From assembly GCF_036388275.1 (NCBI RefSeq), contig NZ_DASVSF010000015.1, positions 11,711 through 75,710 on the forward strand: a stretch of 64,000 nt of DNA. Direction: 5' to 3'. Shown here in pieces: positions 52,454-63,903 of this stretch. Source of the DNA: Longimicrobium sp. (lineage in GTDB: Bacteria > Gemmatimonadota > Gemmatimonadetes > Longimicrobiales > Longimicrobiaceae). The position numbers were made by a program, and so were the translations under genes. How positions within the stretch are numbered: the first letter of the stretch is position 1; each line of letters begins with the position of its first letter. The notes below the pieces were generated by a model. The model was given only the letters and a program-made list of their open reading frames with translations. It was not told the DNA's origin and did not search any database.

Positions 52454-53466
52454 AGCTCAACGCCGCCCTGCTCGCGCTGCTCTTCGCCGCCGCTCCCGCG
52501 GTGGCGCAGGCGGGCCATGGCACCATCGAGGGCCCGGAGGTACCGTCCGCGACGCCTCCCCAGGCCGCCGAGGCCGTCCACCAGGCGGCGACCGGCGACG
52601 GGCCGGGGCACGCCGCGGCCGAGGGGGAGCATGGGGAGACCGCCGGAGGGCACGGCGAATTCGACGCCATGCACCACGTGCAGGACGGTCGTACGCTGGA
52701 CTTCCAGCCGTTCGGCGAGATCCACCTGCCCGCCGCGCACAGCTGGCAGGTGGGCCCGCTGGACATGACGCCCACGCGCCACGTGGTGTTCATGGTGCTC
52801 GCCGGCCTGATCATGCTGGCCGTGTTCATCCCGGCCGGCCGCGCCGCGGCGCGCCGGCAGGCGGGGCACGGGCACGCGAAGAAGCGGCACAACGCCATCG
52901 AGGCGGCGGCGCTGTTCATCCGGCAGGAAGTGGTGATGCCCAACATCGGGCACGGGGGCGAAAAGTTCGCGGGGTTCCTGATCACCCTGTTCTTCTTCAT
53001 CCTGTTCTGCAACCTGTTGGGGCTGCTGCCGTTCGGCGCCACGGCCACGGCCAACTTCGCCGTCACCATCGGCCTGGCGCTGATCACCTTCGTGGTGGTC
53101 GAAGTCACGGGCATGATTACGCTGGGGCCCAAGGGCTACCTGCAGACCATCGTCTTCATTCCGCACGGGCTGCCCAAGGCGCTGGTGCCGGTGATGGCCG
53201 TGATCATGACGCCGGTGGAGCTGATGGGGAAGTTCGCCAAGCCGTTCGCGCTGTCGGTGCGTCTGATGGCCAACATGATGGCCGGCCACATCGTGCTGCT
53301 GTCGCTGTTCAGCATGGCGCTGATGTTCGGCGGCGCGCTGATGGCCGGGCCCTTCGTGATGGCCACCGGGCTGATGTTCCTGGAACTGTTCGTGGCGTTC
53401 CTGCAGGCCTACGTGTTCGTGGTGCTGAGCAGCGTGTTCATCGGCCTGATGCGACACGCTCACTGA
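52450..53466 (+). CDS. atpB: ATP synthase subunit a
   Basis: 338 residues; the stator half of the proton channel in Fo. It carries an N-terminal signal-peptide-like segment (to about 20, VAQA) and a His-rich periplasmic stretch (22-75), then six helices. The essential Arg271 is in SVRLMANMMAGH; LPFGATATANFAVT and FLQAYVFVVLSSVFIGL complete the family pattern. The early part is longer than usual (E. coli a is about 270). The 246 bases to atpE include repeat H1 right after the stop. Confidence 0.95.
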   Translation: MKLNAALLALLFAAAPAVAQAGHGTIEGPEVPSATPPQAAEAVHQAATGDGPGHAAAEGEHGETAGGHGEFDAMHHVQDGRTLDFQPFGEIHLPAAHSWQVGPLDMTPTRHVVFMVLAGLIMLAVFIPAGRAAARRQAGHGHAKKRHNAIEAAALFIRQEVVMPNIGHGGEKFAGFLITLFFFILFCNLLGLLPFGATATANFAVTIGLALITFVVVEVTGMITLGPKGYLQTIVFIPHGLPKALVPVMAVIMTPVELMGKFAKPFALSVRLMANMMAGHIVLLSLFSMALMFGGALMAGPFVMATGLMFLELFVAFLQAYVFVVLSSVFIGLMRHAH

Positions 53467-53469
53467 GTA

Positions 53470-53525
53470 ACGGAAGTACCAAGTACCGAGTGCCAAGTAC
53501 CAAGTTGGCACTAGGCACTATGCAC
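53470..53525 (+). repeat. Repeat H1 after the atpB stop
   Basis: Three bases after the TGA: AACGGAAGTACCAAGTACC, followed by AGTGCCAA which pairs with TTGGCACT, then GGCACTA direct repeats. A clear relative (H2) follows the atpA stop. Confidence 0.7.
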
Positions 53526-53712
53526 TAGGCACTAGAAAGCTTGGGCCCGCGTGAGAGCCTGAATCTCATGCCGGCGGGGAAGGGCTCGACCCCCGTCGTA
53601 CAGTACCCGGGACCAGGGGCAGCCCGGGGAGGCGCCGACCAGGCGCCGCGGCACGCGCCGCCGAGCAGAGGCCCAGAACCGACTGATTCTCACACGTTAC
53701 GGAGATACTGAC

Positions 53713-53970
53713 ATGCAGGCTGAAATCGGATCGCTCGCGAATGGCCTGATGGGCGCCGGCCTGGGTGCCGGCCTCGCCATCATCGGCGCCGGGCTGGGCA
53801 TCGGCCTCATCGGCCGCGGCGCCACCGAGGGCATGGCCCGCCAGCCGGAGATCGCCGGCAACATCCAGACGGCCGGCATCATCCTGGCGGCGCTGATCGA
53901 AGGCGCCACCTTCTTTGCGCTGATCGTCTGCCTGCTGATCAACACCACGGTCGGCAACGCGCTCGGCTAA
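53713..53970 (+). CDS. atpE: ATP synthase subunit c
   Basis: 85 residues, two helices joined by the polar loop ARQPE. The ion-binding carboxylate is Glu63 in LAALIEGATFFALIV. The residues needed for sodium binding (a Gln in helix 1 and an ESTxxY-type helix 2) are absent, so protons are the coupling ion. GGAG lies before the ATG. A G/A-rich first helix (GAGLGAGLAIIGAGLGIGLIG) is normal. Confidence 0.96.
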   Translation: MQAEIGSLANGLMGAGLGAGLAIIGAGLGIGLIGRGATEGMARQPEIAGNIQTAGIILAALIEGATFFALIVCLLINTTVGNALG

Positions 53971-54051
53971 GCTGGAACGCCCGTGTGGAGGGGAGGCCCG
54001 TCCTCCCCTCCCGCCTTGCATTTCGACAGACTGAAACGCTTCGCAGACGCC

Positions 54052-54624
54052 ATGACTCTCAAGCCGTGGGCCCTCGCCGGCCTTGCACTGCTCCAGGCGA
54101 CCCCGCTGTACGCCGCCGAGGGCGGCGGACCGCTGGACATCAACGTCGCACTGATCATCTGGACCTTCCTGATCTTCGGGATCGTCCTGGCCGTGCTGTC
54201 GCGCACCGCGTGGCCCACCATCCTGGGCGCGGTGGAGCAGCGCGAGACCCACATCCGCGAGCTGCTGGAAGGCGCCGAGCGCGACCGCGCCGCCGCCGCC
54301 GCCGCCGCCGAGGAGAACCGGCGTCTGCTGGAGGAAACGCGCGCCAAGGCCCACGAGGCCATCAACGAGGCCCGCCTGCAGGGCGAGGCCATGCGCGCCG
54401 AGGTGCTGGCCACCTCGCGCCGCGAGCAGCAGGAGATGATGGAGCGCGCCCGCCGCGACATCGCCGCCGAGCGCGAGGGCGCGCTGGAGTCGGTGCGCCG
54501 CGAGGCCGTGGCCCTGGCCATCCGCGCCGCCGAAAAGCTGGTGCGCCGCTCGCTGGACGCCGAGGACAACCGCCGCCTGGTGCGCGAGTACCTGGCCGGC
54601 GTGGGCGCCCGCGCGGAGGCCTGA
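54052..54624 (+). CDS. atpF: ATP synthase subunit b
   Basis: 190 residues from the ATG at 54052. A signal-peptide-like start (LAGLALLQATPLYAA) precedes the membrane anchor (about 33-52, ALIIWTFLIFGIVLAVLS), followed by a long charged coiled coil that forms the peripheral stalk. Such an extra N-terminal segment is not present in E. coli b. The last residues contact delta. GTG of atpH lies 3 bases after the stop. Confidence 0.93.
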   Translation: MTLKPWALAGLALLQATPLYAAEGGGPLDINVALIIWTFLIFGIVLAVLSRTAWPTILGAVEQRETHIRELLEGAERDRAAAAAAAEENRRLLEETRAKAHEAINEARLQGEAMRAEVLATSRREQQEMMERARRDIAAEREGALESVRREAVALAIRAAEKLVRRSLDAEDNRRLVREYLAGVGARAEA

Positions 54625-54627
54625 GCC

Positions 54628-55209
54628 GTGCGCTCCGAGCTGATCGCCCGCAACTACGCCGAAACGCTGCTGGACCTGGCCGACCGCAACGGCGGCCCGG
54701 CCGCCATGGACCAGTTCGCGGCGGCGCTCGACGAGGTGGCCGGGCTGGTGCAGTCGGACCCGCGCGTGCGCCAGTTCCTGGAAACGCCCCGCGTGCCGGC
54801 CGCCGAAAAGAAGCGGGCGCTGCGCGCCGCGCTGGCCGGCCGCGCCCCCGAGCTGTTCCTGCGCTTCGTGAGCGTGCTGGTCGACAAGCGGCGCCAGACG
54901 CTGCTGCCGGAGATCGCCGAGGCCTTCCGCGGCCTTGTGGACGAGCGCATGGGCCGGGTGCGGGTGCAGGTGGCCATCAGCCACTTTCCCGACGAGGCCC
55001 TGCAGGCCGAGATCGGCAACGCGCTCGCGCTTCGCCTGGGCCGCACGGTGATCCCCACCTTCACGGTGGATCCCGAGCTGCTGGGCGGCATGGTGGTGCA
55101 GGTGGGTGACGAGATCCTGGATGGCTCGGTACGGTCCAGCGCCGCGCGGCTGCGCCGGGCGATGATGGCGGCCCAGCTGCCGCCCAGCGCGGCGCCGGCC
55201 GCCGTCTGA
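54628..55209 (+). CDS. atpH: ATP synthase subunit delta
   Basis: 193 residues from GTG 54628. The OSCP/delta fold: ARNYAETLLDLA at the start, FLETPRVPAAEKKRALRAAL near 50, FLRFVSVLVDKRRQTLLPEI near 77 and TFTVDPELLGGMVVQVGDEILDGSVRSSAARL near 148, which is the family's C-terminal signature. It links the stalk to F1. Normal length. Confidence 0.94.
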   Translation: MRSELIARNYAETLLDLADRNGGPAAMDQFAAALDEVAGLVQSDPRVRQFLETPRVPAAEKKRALRAALAGRAPELFLRFVSVLVDKRRQTLLPEIAEAFRGLVDERMGRVRVQVAISHFPDEALQAEIGNALALRLGRTVIPTFTVDPELLGGMVVQVGDEILDGSVRSSAARLRRAMMAAQLPPSAAPAAV

Positions 55210-55327
55210 CGGGCGCCCACGCGGCGAACGGACGGACGGGTTCGGGTTACAGGACGCAACAAGAAACGACTGAAGGACTTAACGGCCGCTCCGGCTTACG
55301 CCGGACCGCTCAACGAGGATAGCAACG

Positions 55328-57025
<1,698 letters not shown>

Positions 57026-57027
57026 GG

Positions 57028-57112
57028 AACGGCAGTACCAGGTACCCAGTGCCAGGTGCCCAGGGGCTTCGGTCCGGACACCTGGCACTGGGCACGAGGC
57101 ACGAGGTACTCT
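57028..57112 (+). repeat. Repeat H2 after the atpA stop, strong hairpin
   Basis: AACGGCAGTACCAGGTACC, then a perfect 14-base-pair stem: CCCAGTGCCAGGTG (57045-57058) with CACCTGGCACTGGG (57079-57092). Outer AGTACC pairs with GGTACT at the end. Confidence 0.8.
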
Positions 57113-57126
57113 TTCACCGCTGAAAC

Positions 57127-57990
57127 ATGGCCAAGGCCAGAGAACTGAAGGGCCGGATCCGCTCGGTCCAGAACACGCGCAAGATCACGCGGACGATGGA
57201 GATGGTTTCCACGTCCAAGCTGAAGCGCGCGCAGGACCGCGTCGAGGCGGCGCGGCCCTACGCCGAGCGGCTGGCGGGGGTCATCGGCCGGCTGCTGACG
57301 CCGGAGCTGGCGGCCCGCTACCCCCTGCTGCGCCAGCCGGAGCGGGTGCGGCGCGCCGCCGTGCTGCTGCTGACGAGCAACCGCGGCCTGGCGGGCGCCT
57401 TCAACGCCAACCTGATCCGCGAAACCCGCGGCCTGCTGGCGCGCCTTCGCTCCGAGGGTGCCGAGGTCGAGCTTCACGCGGCGGGGAAGAAGGGCATCGG
57501 CTTCTTCCGCTACCAGGGCGAAACCCTGCGCACGGCGGCGGCCGACATCAGCGACCGCCCGGGCGCCGCCGACGCGCAGCGGCTGGTGGACGGGCTGATG
57601 GAGCAGTTCATCGCCGGCGAGCTGGACGCGGTGTACGTGGTGTACGCCAAGTTCAACTCGGCGCTCAGCACGCCGCCCACCACCATGCAGCTTCTGCCGG
57701 TGGCGCCGCCGGAGGGCGGGCAGGGCGGCGACGCCGACTACATCCTGGAGCCCTCGGGCGACGAGATCCTGGGGCGCATCCTGCCGCTGTACGTGCGCAA
57801 CAGCGTGTACCGCGCGCTGGTGGAAACGGCCGCCGCCGAGCACGGCGCGCGCCGCACGGCCATGAAGAACGCCACCGACAACGCGGGCGACATCCTGGAA
57901 ACGCTCACGCGGACGTACAACCGCGTGCGGCAGGCGGCCATCACGCAGGAAATCGCCGAGATCGTCGGCGGTGCGGCGGCGCTGGAATAA
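57127..57990 (+). CDS. atpG: ATP synthase subunit gamma
   Basis: 287 residues; the rotor shaft. N-terminal RELKGRIRSVQNTRKITRTMEMVSTSKLKRAQ and the C-terminal ENATDNAGDI-type helix (MKNATDNAGDILETLTRTYNRVRQAAITQEIAEIVGGAAAL) are the two coiled halves of the shaft. The middle TSNRGLAGAFNANLIR is conserved. Length and order are normal. The atpD ATG lies 34 bases on. Confidence 0.96.
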   Translation: MAKARELKGRIRSVQNTRKITRTMEMVSTSKLKRAQDRVEAARPYAERLAGVIGRLLTPELAARYPLLRQPERVRRAAVLLLTSNRGLAGAFNANLIRETRGLLARLRSEGAEVELHAAGKKGIGFFRYQGETLRTAAADISDRPGAADAQRLVDGLMEQFIAGELDAVYVVYAKFNSALSTPPTTMQLLPVAPPEGGQGGDADYILEPSGDEILGRILPLYVRNSVYRALVETAAAEHGARRTAMKNATDNAGDILETLTRTYNRVRQAAITQEIAEIVGGAAALE

Positions 57991-58024
57991 CACGCGAGAT
58001 CCCACGAGCGAGGAGAAAGCATAC

Positions 58025-59505
<1,481 letters not shown>

Positions 59506-59506
<1 letters not shown>

Positions 59507-59796
59507 TGGCGGCCCCCGCGGCGGCTGCGGGCACGGGCGCGGGGGCGCTGCGCGTCACCGTGCTCTCGCCCGAGCAGACGGTGTTCCAGGGCACGGCCGA
59601 CTCGGTGGTGGCGCCGGCCTTCAACGGCAAGCTGGGCATCCTGCGCGGCCACGCCCCGCTGATGGCGCTGCTGGGTGAGGGCGAGCTGCGCGTGACCACC
59701 GGCGGGGACGAGCGCCGGTTCATGGTGGCTGGCGGATTCCTGCAGGTGGCCGACGACGAGGTGACGGTCCTCAGTGAGCGCGCGACGCCCGCCTGA
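59506..59796 (+). CDS. atpC: ATP synthase subunit epsilon, short form
   Basis: 96 residues. Only the N-terminal beta-sandwich is present (RVTVLSPEQTVFQGTADSVVAPAFNGKLGILRGHAPLMALLGEGELRV, ending GGFLQVADDEVTVLSERA). The C-terminal two-helix arm that inhibits ATP hydrolysis in E. coli (total about 139 residues) is missing. The first 15 residues are Ala-rich. Overlaps atpD by one base. Confidence 0.94.
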
Positions 59797-59817
59797 GATC
59801 GTCGATCAGGATGGATG

Positions 59818-59859
59818 AAGCCGGCCTCCGCTGCTTTTGGGCAGCGGGGGCCGGCTTCG
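59818..59859 (+). terminator. Hairpin terminator of the atp operon
   Basis: GAAGCCGGCC and TCCGCTGC (59818-59835) pair with GCAGCGGG and GGCCGGCTTC around TTTTGG. The T run is short but the stem is very stable. Confidence 0.7.
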
Positions 59860-60045
59860 TTGGAGGGTGCCCCTCCCTCGGCCCCTCCCCGCACGGTACT
59901 GCTGTGCGGAGAGGGGAGAGGTCGGACGCATCTCGATCAGGCCCGGTGCGGTCCAGGGCGCCCCCCATCCCCAGCCCTTCCCCCGCAAACTGCGCGGGGG
60001 AAGGGAGCCAGTCCGGCGCACGGTTCCAGCCCACGCTCGCAAGCC

Positions 60046-60149
60046 TGTCATCCTGAGGCCCAGGCGCGTGGCACTGGCCCGCAGTATCGACTTCGCGGGC
60101 CGAAGGATCTAGCCGCGGATGCGTATCAGCCTGGGCGCGGCAGCGGTCA
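60046..60149 (-). repeat. Dispersed repeat D7
   Basis: Reverse orientation: GCTGCCGCGCCC, GATCCTTCGGCCCGCGAAG, GGCCTCAGGATGACA. Related to D1-D6 and D8. Confidence 0.7.
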
Positions 60150-60453
60150 CCGTATCCGAGGCCTCGGCTGCCGTGGGGCCCTCACCCGTCCTCGCTTAGG
60201 CTCGTCCACCCTCTCCCACAAACAGCGTGGGAGAAGGGGGTACACTGCAGGCTTGAGCGTGCTTCCGATGGCCGGGTGCGGGCCCGGGTAGCGGTCGTGG
60301 CGTCTCGACAGGCGGCCGTGCATGCCTTGGCTGCCCTCTCCCCCGGCCCCTCTCCCGCAAGCGGGAGAGGGGAGAATTCGATCGCGCGCGGGAAGGTACG
60401 GCGCTGTCCCCGCGTCGGGTTCACCCGCTCCTGGGAGGCCTCGGCTTTCGTGA

Positions 60454-60556
60454 CCGCTGCCGCGCCCTGGCTTGTACGTGGCCGCGGCTAGATCCTTCGG
60501 CCCGCGAGGCACGATGTACGGGCAGGTACGGCGCGCCTGGGCCTCAGGATGACAGG
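60454..60556 (+). repeat. Dispersed repeat D8
   Basis: Forward orientation: GCTGCCGCGCCC, TAGATCCTTCGGCCCGCGAG, GGCCTCAGGATGACA. Stands opposite to D7. Confidence 0.7.
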
Positions 60557-60847
60557 TCCTGGTGCACCAAGGGCTTGGATGTGCATCCGCACTGGGGTGT
60601 ACCCCCTCGCCCACGCTGTTTGTGGGAGAGGGTGGCACGCGTGTCAGCGCGGCCGGGTGAGGGCCCCCGCGGAGCCGAGGCCGCGCACCATCCTTTCGGC
60701 CCGCCCTCGCGCGCCAGAAAGACGCACTGAAGCCCCATATGGTCCGGAACTTGAACCCCGCCCGGGAACTCGCGACGCCCGCTGGCCTACACAACCGGCG
60801 GGCATCGTAGTGTTGTCCATACAGACCAAAAAACCAGAGCTCAACCG

Positions 60848-61444
60848 ATGAAGCACAAGCTGATTGCCGCCTCCCTCGCCCTGAGCGCCGTGTTCGCCGC
60901 CGAGGCAGAGGCGCAGGTGTTCACGCCTACCTTCCTTTCGCACGTCCCGTCCAACGACTTCGGCGCGTACGTGAGCGACTGGGGTGGCGGGCTGGGCGTG
61001 GAGGGGATCTGGCGCCGCCAGTCGCGCGGCGGGTCCAACGTGGGCCTTCACGCGGGGTACGTGGACTCCGGCGACGGCTCGCTCACCGTGGGCCTGGACA
61101 TGCGCAATCCCGTGGTGCTGGCGGGTGCGCCCATCGGCCTGGCGTTCACCGTCGGTGGGCAGGCGGTCGTGGGAGACGCAACCTACATCGGCGGGCAGGT
61201 GGGCTTCACCGCGGGCCAGGCGCTGCCCGTGCCCGGCATGACCATCACCCCCTACATTCACCCCCGTCTCGCCATCGCCAACGGCTTCGTCGACGATGAC
61301 TCCCCCGGCGAGAACGACTTCAACATCGACGTGCTGGCCGACGTGGGGCTGGACCTGGACTTCGCCTCGGGCGTGTCGCTGCGCCTCGGCGCCAACCTGG
61401 GCGACGGCGCCAACTGGGGCCTGGGTGTGGCCTTCCGTCGGTAG
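60848..61444 (+). CDS. Small outer-membrane beta-barrel-like protein
   Basis: 198 residues with signal peptide MKHKLIAASLALSAVFAAEAEAQ. The mature part is beta-rich (GGLGVEGIWRRQ, SNVGLHAGYVDSG, LTVGLDMRNPVV, TYIGGQVGFTAGQAL, ITPYIHPRLAIANGF, VGLDLDFASGVSLRLGANLGDG) and ends NWGLGVAFRR. This suits an 8- to 10-strand barrel of the outer-membrane family, though the last residue is not Phe. No specific family. Followed by a GC hairpin at 61462-61486. Confidence 0.7.
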   Translation: MKHKLIAASLALSAVFAAEAEAQVFTPTFLSHVPSNDFGAYVSDWGGGLGVEGIWRRQSRGGSNVGLHAGYVDSGDGSLTVGLDMRNPVVLAGAPIGLAFTVGGQAVVGDATYIGGQVGFTAGQALPVPGMTITPYIHPRLAIANGFVDDDSPGENDFNIDVLADVGLDLDFASGVSLRLGANLGDGANWGLGVAFRR

Positions 61445-61461
61445 CACTCGCGTCCGTTATC

Positions 61462-61486
61462 GCGCGCCGTCCGCCGGACGGCGCGC
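61462..61486 (+). terminator. GC hairpin between the barrel gene and the PHP gene
   Basis: GCGCGCCGTCC (61462-61472), loop GCC, GGACGGCGCGC (61476-61486). Perfect 11-base-pair stem, no T run; a weak terminator or RNA-stabilising stem. Confidence 0.5.
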
Positions 61487-61504
61487 TTCCCACATCTGGA
61501 ACTC

Positions 61505-62326
61505 ATGAAGCGCGCAGACCTTCACATCCACACCCGCGCCTCCGACGGTGAGCTGTCCCCCGCCGAGGTGGTGAACGCGGCCGTCGCCGCGCGGCTGGAC
61601 GTCATCGCGATCACCGACCACGACACCATCGGCGGCTTGGCCGAGGCGCTGGAGGCGGCGCGGGGCGGGCCCGTTCGCGTGGTGACGGGTGTGGAGGTGA
61701 GCAGCCGCCAGGGCGAGGACGAAATCCACATCCTGGGCTACCACGTGGCACCCGACGCCGCGCCCCTCCTGGCCCACGAGCATGGCGCGCTGGGCCGCAG
61801 GCAGGAGCGCGCCCGCGAGATGGTGCGCCGGCTGCAGGGGATGGGGGTCACGGTGGATTACGAGGACGTGATGCGCGCCGCCGGGACGGATGCGCGCGCC
61901 ATCGGGCGGCCGCACGTGGCGCGCGCGCTGGTGGCACGCGGCGCGGTAAGGTCCATGCACGAGGCGTTCGACCGCTACCTGGGGGATGCGGGATCGGCGT
62001 TCGTGATGACGCTGCTGCCGCCCGTCCGCGACGCCATCGAGATGATCCGCGCCTCCGGGGGATACGCCGTCTGGGCGCACCCCGACCCGGTGATCTTCGA
62101 GCGCGAAATCCACAACTTCGCGGAGTACGGCCTGGCGGGCATCGAGTGCTTCCGCCCCAACACGCCGGCCAACGATGCCAAGCGCTACCGCGCCGTGGCG
62201 CGTGAGCTGGGGCTGTGGGCCACGGGCGGGTCCGACTGGCACGGGCCGCACCGCAACCGCCTGGGCGACTTCTACATCGACGCCGAAGAGGTCCGCGGAT
62301 TGCTGGACGCCGTTCCGCACGATTGA
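61505..62326 (+). CDS. PHP-domain phosphoesterase (TrpH/YciV-like)
   Basis: 273 residues, cytosolic. Metal motifs of the PHP fold: ADLHIHTRASDGELSP (His7, His9), VIAITDHDTIGG near 34, VTGVEVSS near 60, WAHPDPV near 187 and the last GGSDWHGPHR near 240. E. coli RnmRNA-type enzymes of this family (RNase AM) remove nucleotides from 5' ends or hydrolyse 3',5'-bisphosphates; the exact substrate here is inferred. Followed by two small genes in the same direction. Confidence 0.9.
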   Translation: MKRADLHIHTRASDGELSPAEVVNAAVAARLDVIAITDHDTIGGLAEALEAARGGPVRVVTGVEVSSRQGEDEIHILGYHVAPDAAPLLAHEHGALGRRQERAREMVRRLQGMGVTVDYEDVMRAAGTDARAIGRPHVARALVARGAVRSMHEAFDRYLGDAGSAFVMTLLPPVRDAIEMIRASGGYAVWAHPDPVIFEREIHNFAEYGLAGIECFRPNTPANDAKRYRAVARELGLWATGGSDWHGPHRNRLGDFYIDAEEVRGLLDAVPHD

Positions 62327-62376
62327 TCCTCACCGGCGGCCCGTCCAGGCCGCCGAACCCCGGCCCGCGCAGCGCC

Positions 62377-62940
62377 GTGCCCGATCCACGCCCGTCCCGA
62401 GGCATCCGCGACCCGGGAGTAATCCCCGGCCTCGTCGTGCTGGCCGTCCTCACCATCCTCACGGTCCACCTCTACAGCGGAAAGCCGCAGTCCGCCGCCG
62501 AGGTTGGGGGGCGCGCCTGGGTGGCCCTCGCGCCCGACGCCTACACGCCGCGCATCTCCCGCGCGCGGGAGCGGGTGAAGGCCGCGCTGGACGCCGCCGC
62601 GGCGGGGGATACCGCAGCCGCCATCGCCCGCTACGCCGAAGCCGAGGAGGAAGCGCTGGAGGCGCGCAACCGCGCGGCGGACGACACGGCGCGCGTGGCC
62701 GAGGCGACGGAGTTCTGGGCGGGGATCGCGCTGGACCGCGCGGGGCTGATGCTGGCGGGTGGCGCCACACCCTGGTACCGGGGAGACAACGACCAGATGC
62801 TCACGGACGCGCTCGCCATCGCCCAGCGCGTCCGCGCGGCCCCGGTGTCGCCCCCCACCCGACAGCGTGCGGACGAGCTGAACGCGCGGATCGAGCGGCA
62901 ATTGCGCACGGGTCCCCTGGAATGGCTCCCCCGCCGATGA
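62377..62940 (+). CDS. Membrane-anchored protein of unknown function
   Basis: 187 residues from GTG 62377 (an in-frame TTG at 62323 overlaps the PHP stop and is an alternative). One N-terminal transmembrane helix (about 15-32, VIPGLVVLAVLTILTVHLY), then an Ala- and Glu-rich helical domain (ARERVKAALDAAAAGDTAAAIARYAEAEEEALEARNRAADD) resembling a TPR-like or coiled-coil region. No family recognised. ATG of the next gene overlaps its stop (ATGA). Confidence 0.65.
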   Translation: MPDPRPSRGIRDPGVIPGLVVLAVLTILTVHLYSGKPQSAAEVGGRAWVALAPDAYTPRISRARERVKAALDAAAAGDTAAAIARYAEAEEEALEARNRAADDTARVAEATEFWAGIALDRAGLMLAGGATPWYRGDNDQMLTDALAIAQRVRAAPVSPPTRQRADELNARIERQLRTGPLEWLPRR

Positions 62941-63575
62941 CGATCGCACAGCGCGCGGTCGCCGCGTCCCTCGCTTTTCTCGCCTCCGCGGCGCTGGCAG
63001 GGGTCGCCCTCGTCCCCGAGGGGGTGGAGTACCGCGCCTTCGGGATGGTGGAAGGCGTGTTCGCGCTCCTGCTCTCGTACCTCCTCGTCTTCCGTCGCGG
63101 CTGGCACGCGCCGGAGGACGCCGTGGGGTGGATCGCCGTGGTGTACGGAACGCTGGCGAGCGCCCAGGTGCTGGAGCTGCTCCTTCCGCCGCCGGGGATG
63201 ATCGAGTGGATGGTGGTCGCGGGCGTGGCGGTGACGGCGTGGGGTGCGTTCTCTGGCGGCTCGCGTCGGAGGCTCGTCTTTACCCTCGCCAGCCTGGCCC
63301 TGCTGCTGGCGGTGTTGAAGTTCTCGGTGATCCCCGTCCTTTGGGGCCGCCTCGGTCCGCAGCCGGGGACGGCCTTCGGCCTGGGCGACGCGGCAGAGGG
63401 CGTGCGCCGCGTCTTCGCCGACTACCGGCCCCTGCGGCCCATTGGGCAATTCGTGGGATTTGTCGCCATCGCCTGCTGGGCGGCGGGCACCCGGCTTCTC
63501 TGGCCCGATGACGAAGTTGACGATGCGGAGGACCGAACCATCGTTCGAGAAGAGATCAAGCTCCTGAAATCGTAA
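62937..63575 (+). CDS. Multi-pass membrane protein of unknown function
   Basis: 212 residues from ATG 62937. Six hydrophobic helices (near 6-24, 35-53, 63-80, 88-102, 115-135 and 170-190) and a charged C-terminal tail (DDEVDDAEDRTIVREEIKLLKS). No family recognised. Translationally coupled to the preceding anchored protein; both may work as a pair. Confidence 0.7.
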   Translation: MTIAQRAVAASLAFLASAALAGVALVPEGVEYRAFGMVEGVFALLLSYLLVFRRGWHAPEDAVGWIAVVYGTLASAQVLELLLPPPGMIEWMVVAGVAVTAWGAFSGGSRRRLVFTLASLALLLAVLKFSVIPVLWGRLGPQPGTAFGLGDAAEGVRRVFADYRPLRPIGQFVGFVAIACWAAGTRLLWPDDEVDDAEDRTIVREEIKLLKS

Positions 63576-63579
63576 CCCG

Positions 63580-63608
63580 TTGACAGGAGCGGCTTTGGCG
63601 ATTATACT
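63580..63608 (+). promoter_or_regulatory. rRNA promoter P1
   Basis: TTGACA (63580-63585), 17-base spacer, TATACT (63603-63608). Near-consensus, as expected for a strong stable-RNA promoter. Confidence 0.85.
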
Positions 63609-63679
63609 CGGAGCCCTTCGCGGACGGCACCGGCAACGGCGCTGGGGAGACGGGAACGAAAGTCGGGCGACCGACCCCG

Positions 63680-63708
63680 TTGACAACCGCGACCAAAGCG
63701 TGTAAGTT
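63680..63708 (+). promoter_or_regulatory. rRNA promoter P2
   Basis: TTGACA (63680-63685), 17-base spacer, TAAGTT (63703-63708). Exactly 100 bases behind P1; both start with CCGTTGACA. Confidence 0.7.
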
Positions 63709-63742
63709 AGATGGCTCGCGGCGAAAAAAGGCCGCGCACGAA

Positions 63743-63755
63743 TTTTTGAAAACTT
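63743..63755 (+). promoter_or_regulatory. boxA-like antitermination site
   Basis: TTTTTGAAAACTT resembles the Nus boxA of rRNA leaders (such as CTTTGAAAACT). Located between P2 and the 23S gene. Confidence 0.5.
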
Positions 63756-63847
63756 GGGTAGTGGGTTGGGTAGCGAAGCCGAGCGGATCGTGAAGATCTT
63801 GCTCGAAGCGAAGCTCGAGAGCACCAAGCAAGTGTGTTGGTTCGGTG

Positions 63848-63903
63848 GACCGGATGAGTCCCTCCCCGTTTAGGCGCGGGTGGGGATACAAGCATATCCG
63901 GTC
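63848..63903 (+). other. Hairpin over the 5' end of 23S rRNA
   Basis: GACCGGAT (63848-63855) pairs with ATCCGGTC (63896-63903), with an inner stem TCCCC/GGGGA. The right arm covers the presumed first bases of the mature rRNA, so it may be a processing stem. Confidence 0.5.

Larger units (their letters stand above)
59882..60632. repeat. Array of pyrimidine/purine hairpins (family J) behind the atp operon
   Basis: The gap 59797-60847 has no supported gene. It holds five hairpins with C/T-rich left and G/A-rich right arms: J1 59882-59916; J2 59975-60005 (CCCTTCCCCCGC, loop AAACTGC); J3 60209-60238 (CCCTCTCCCAC, loop AAACAGC); J4 60347-60372 (CCCCTCTCCCGC, loop AA); J5 60604-60632 (inverted, loop GCTGTTT). 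J3 and J5 with flanks are inverse copies over about 39 bases. Confidence 0.75.

Noticed and set aside
59811..60851. Open frames of up to 215 codons behind the atp operon
   Set aside because: They translate the J hairpins and D repeats; composition changes with each repeat and no start site or domain is convincing.
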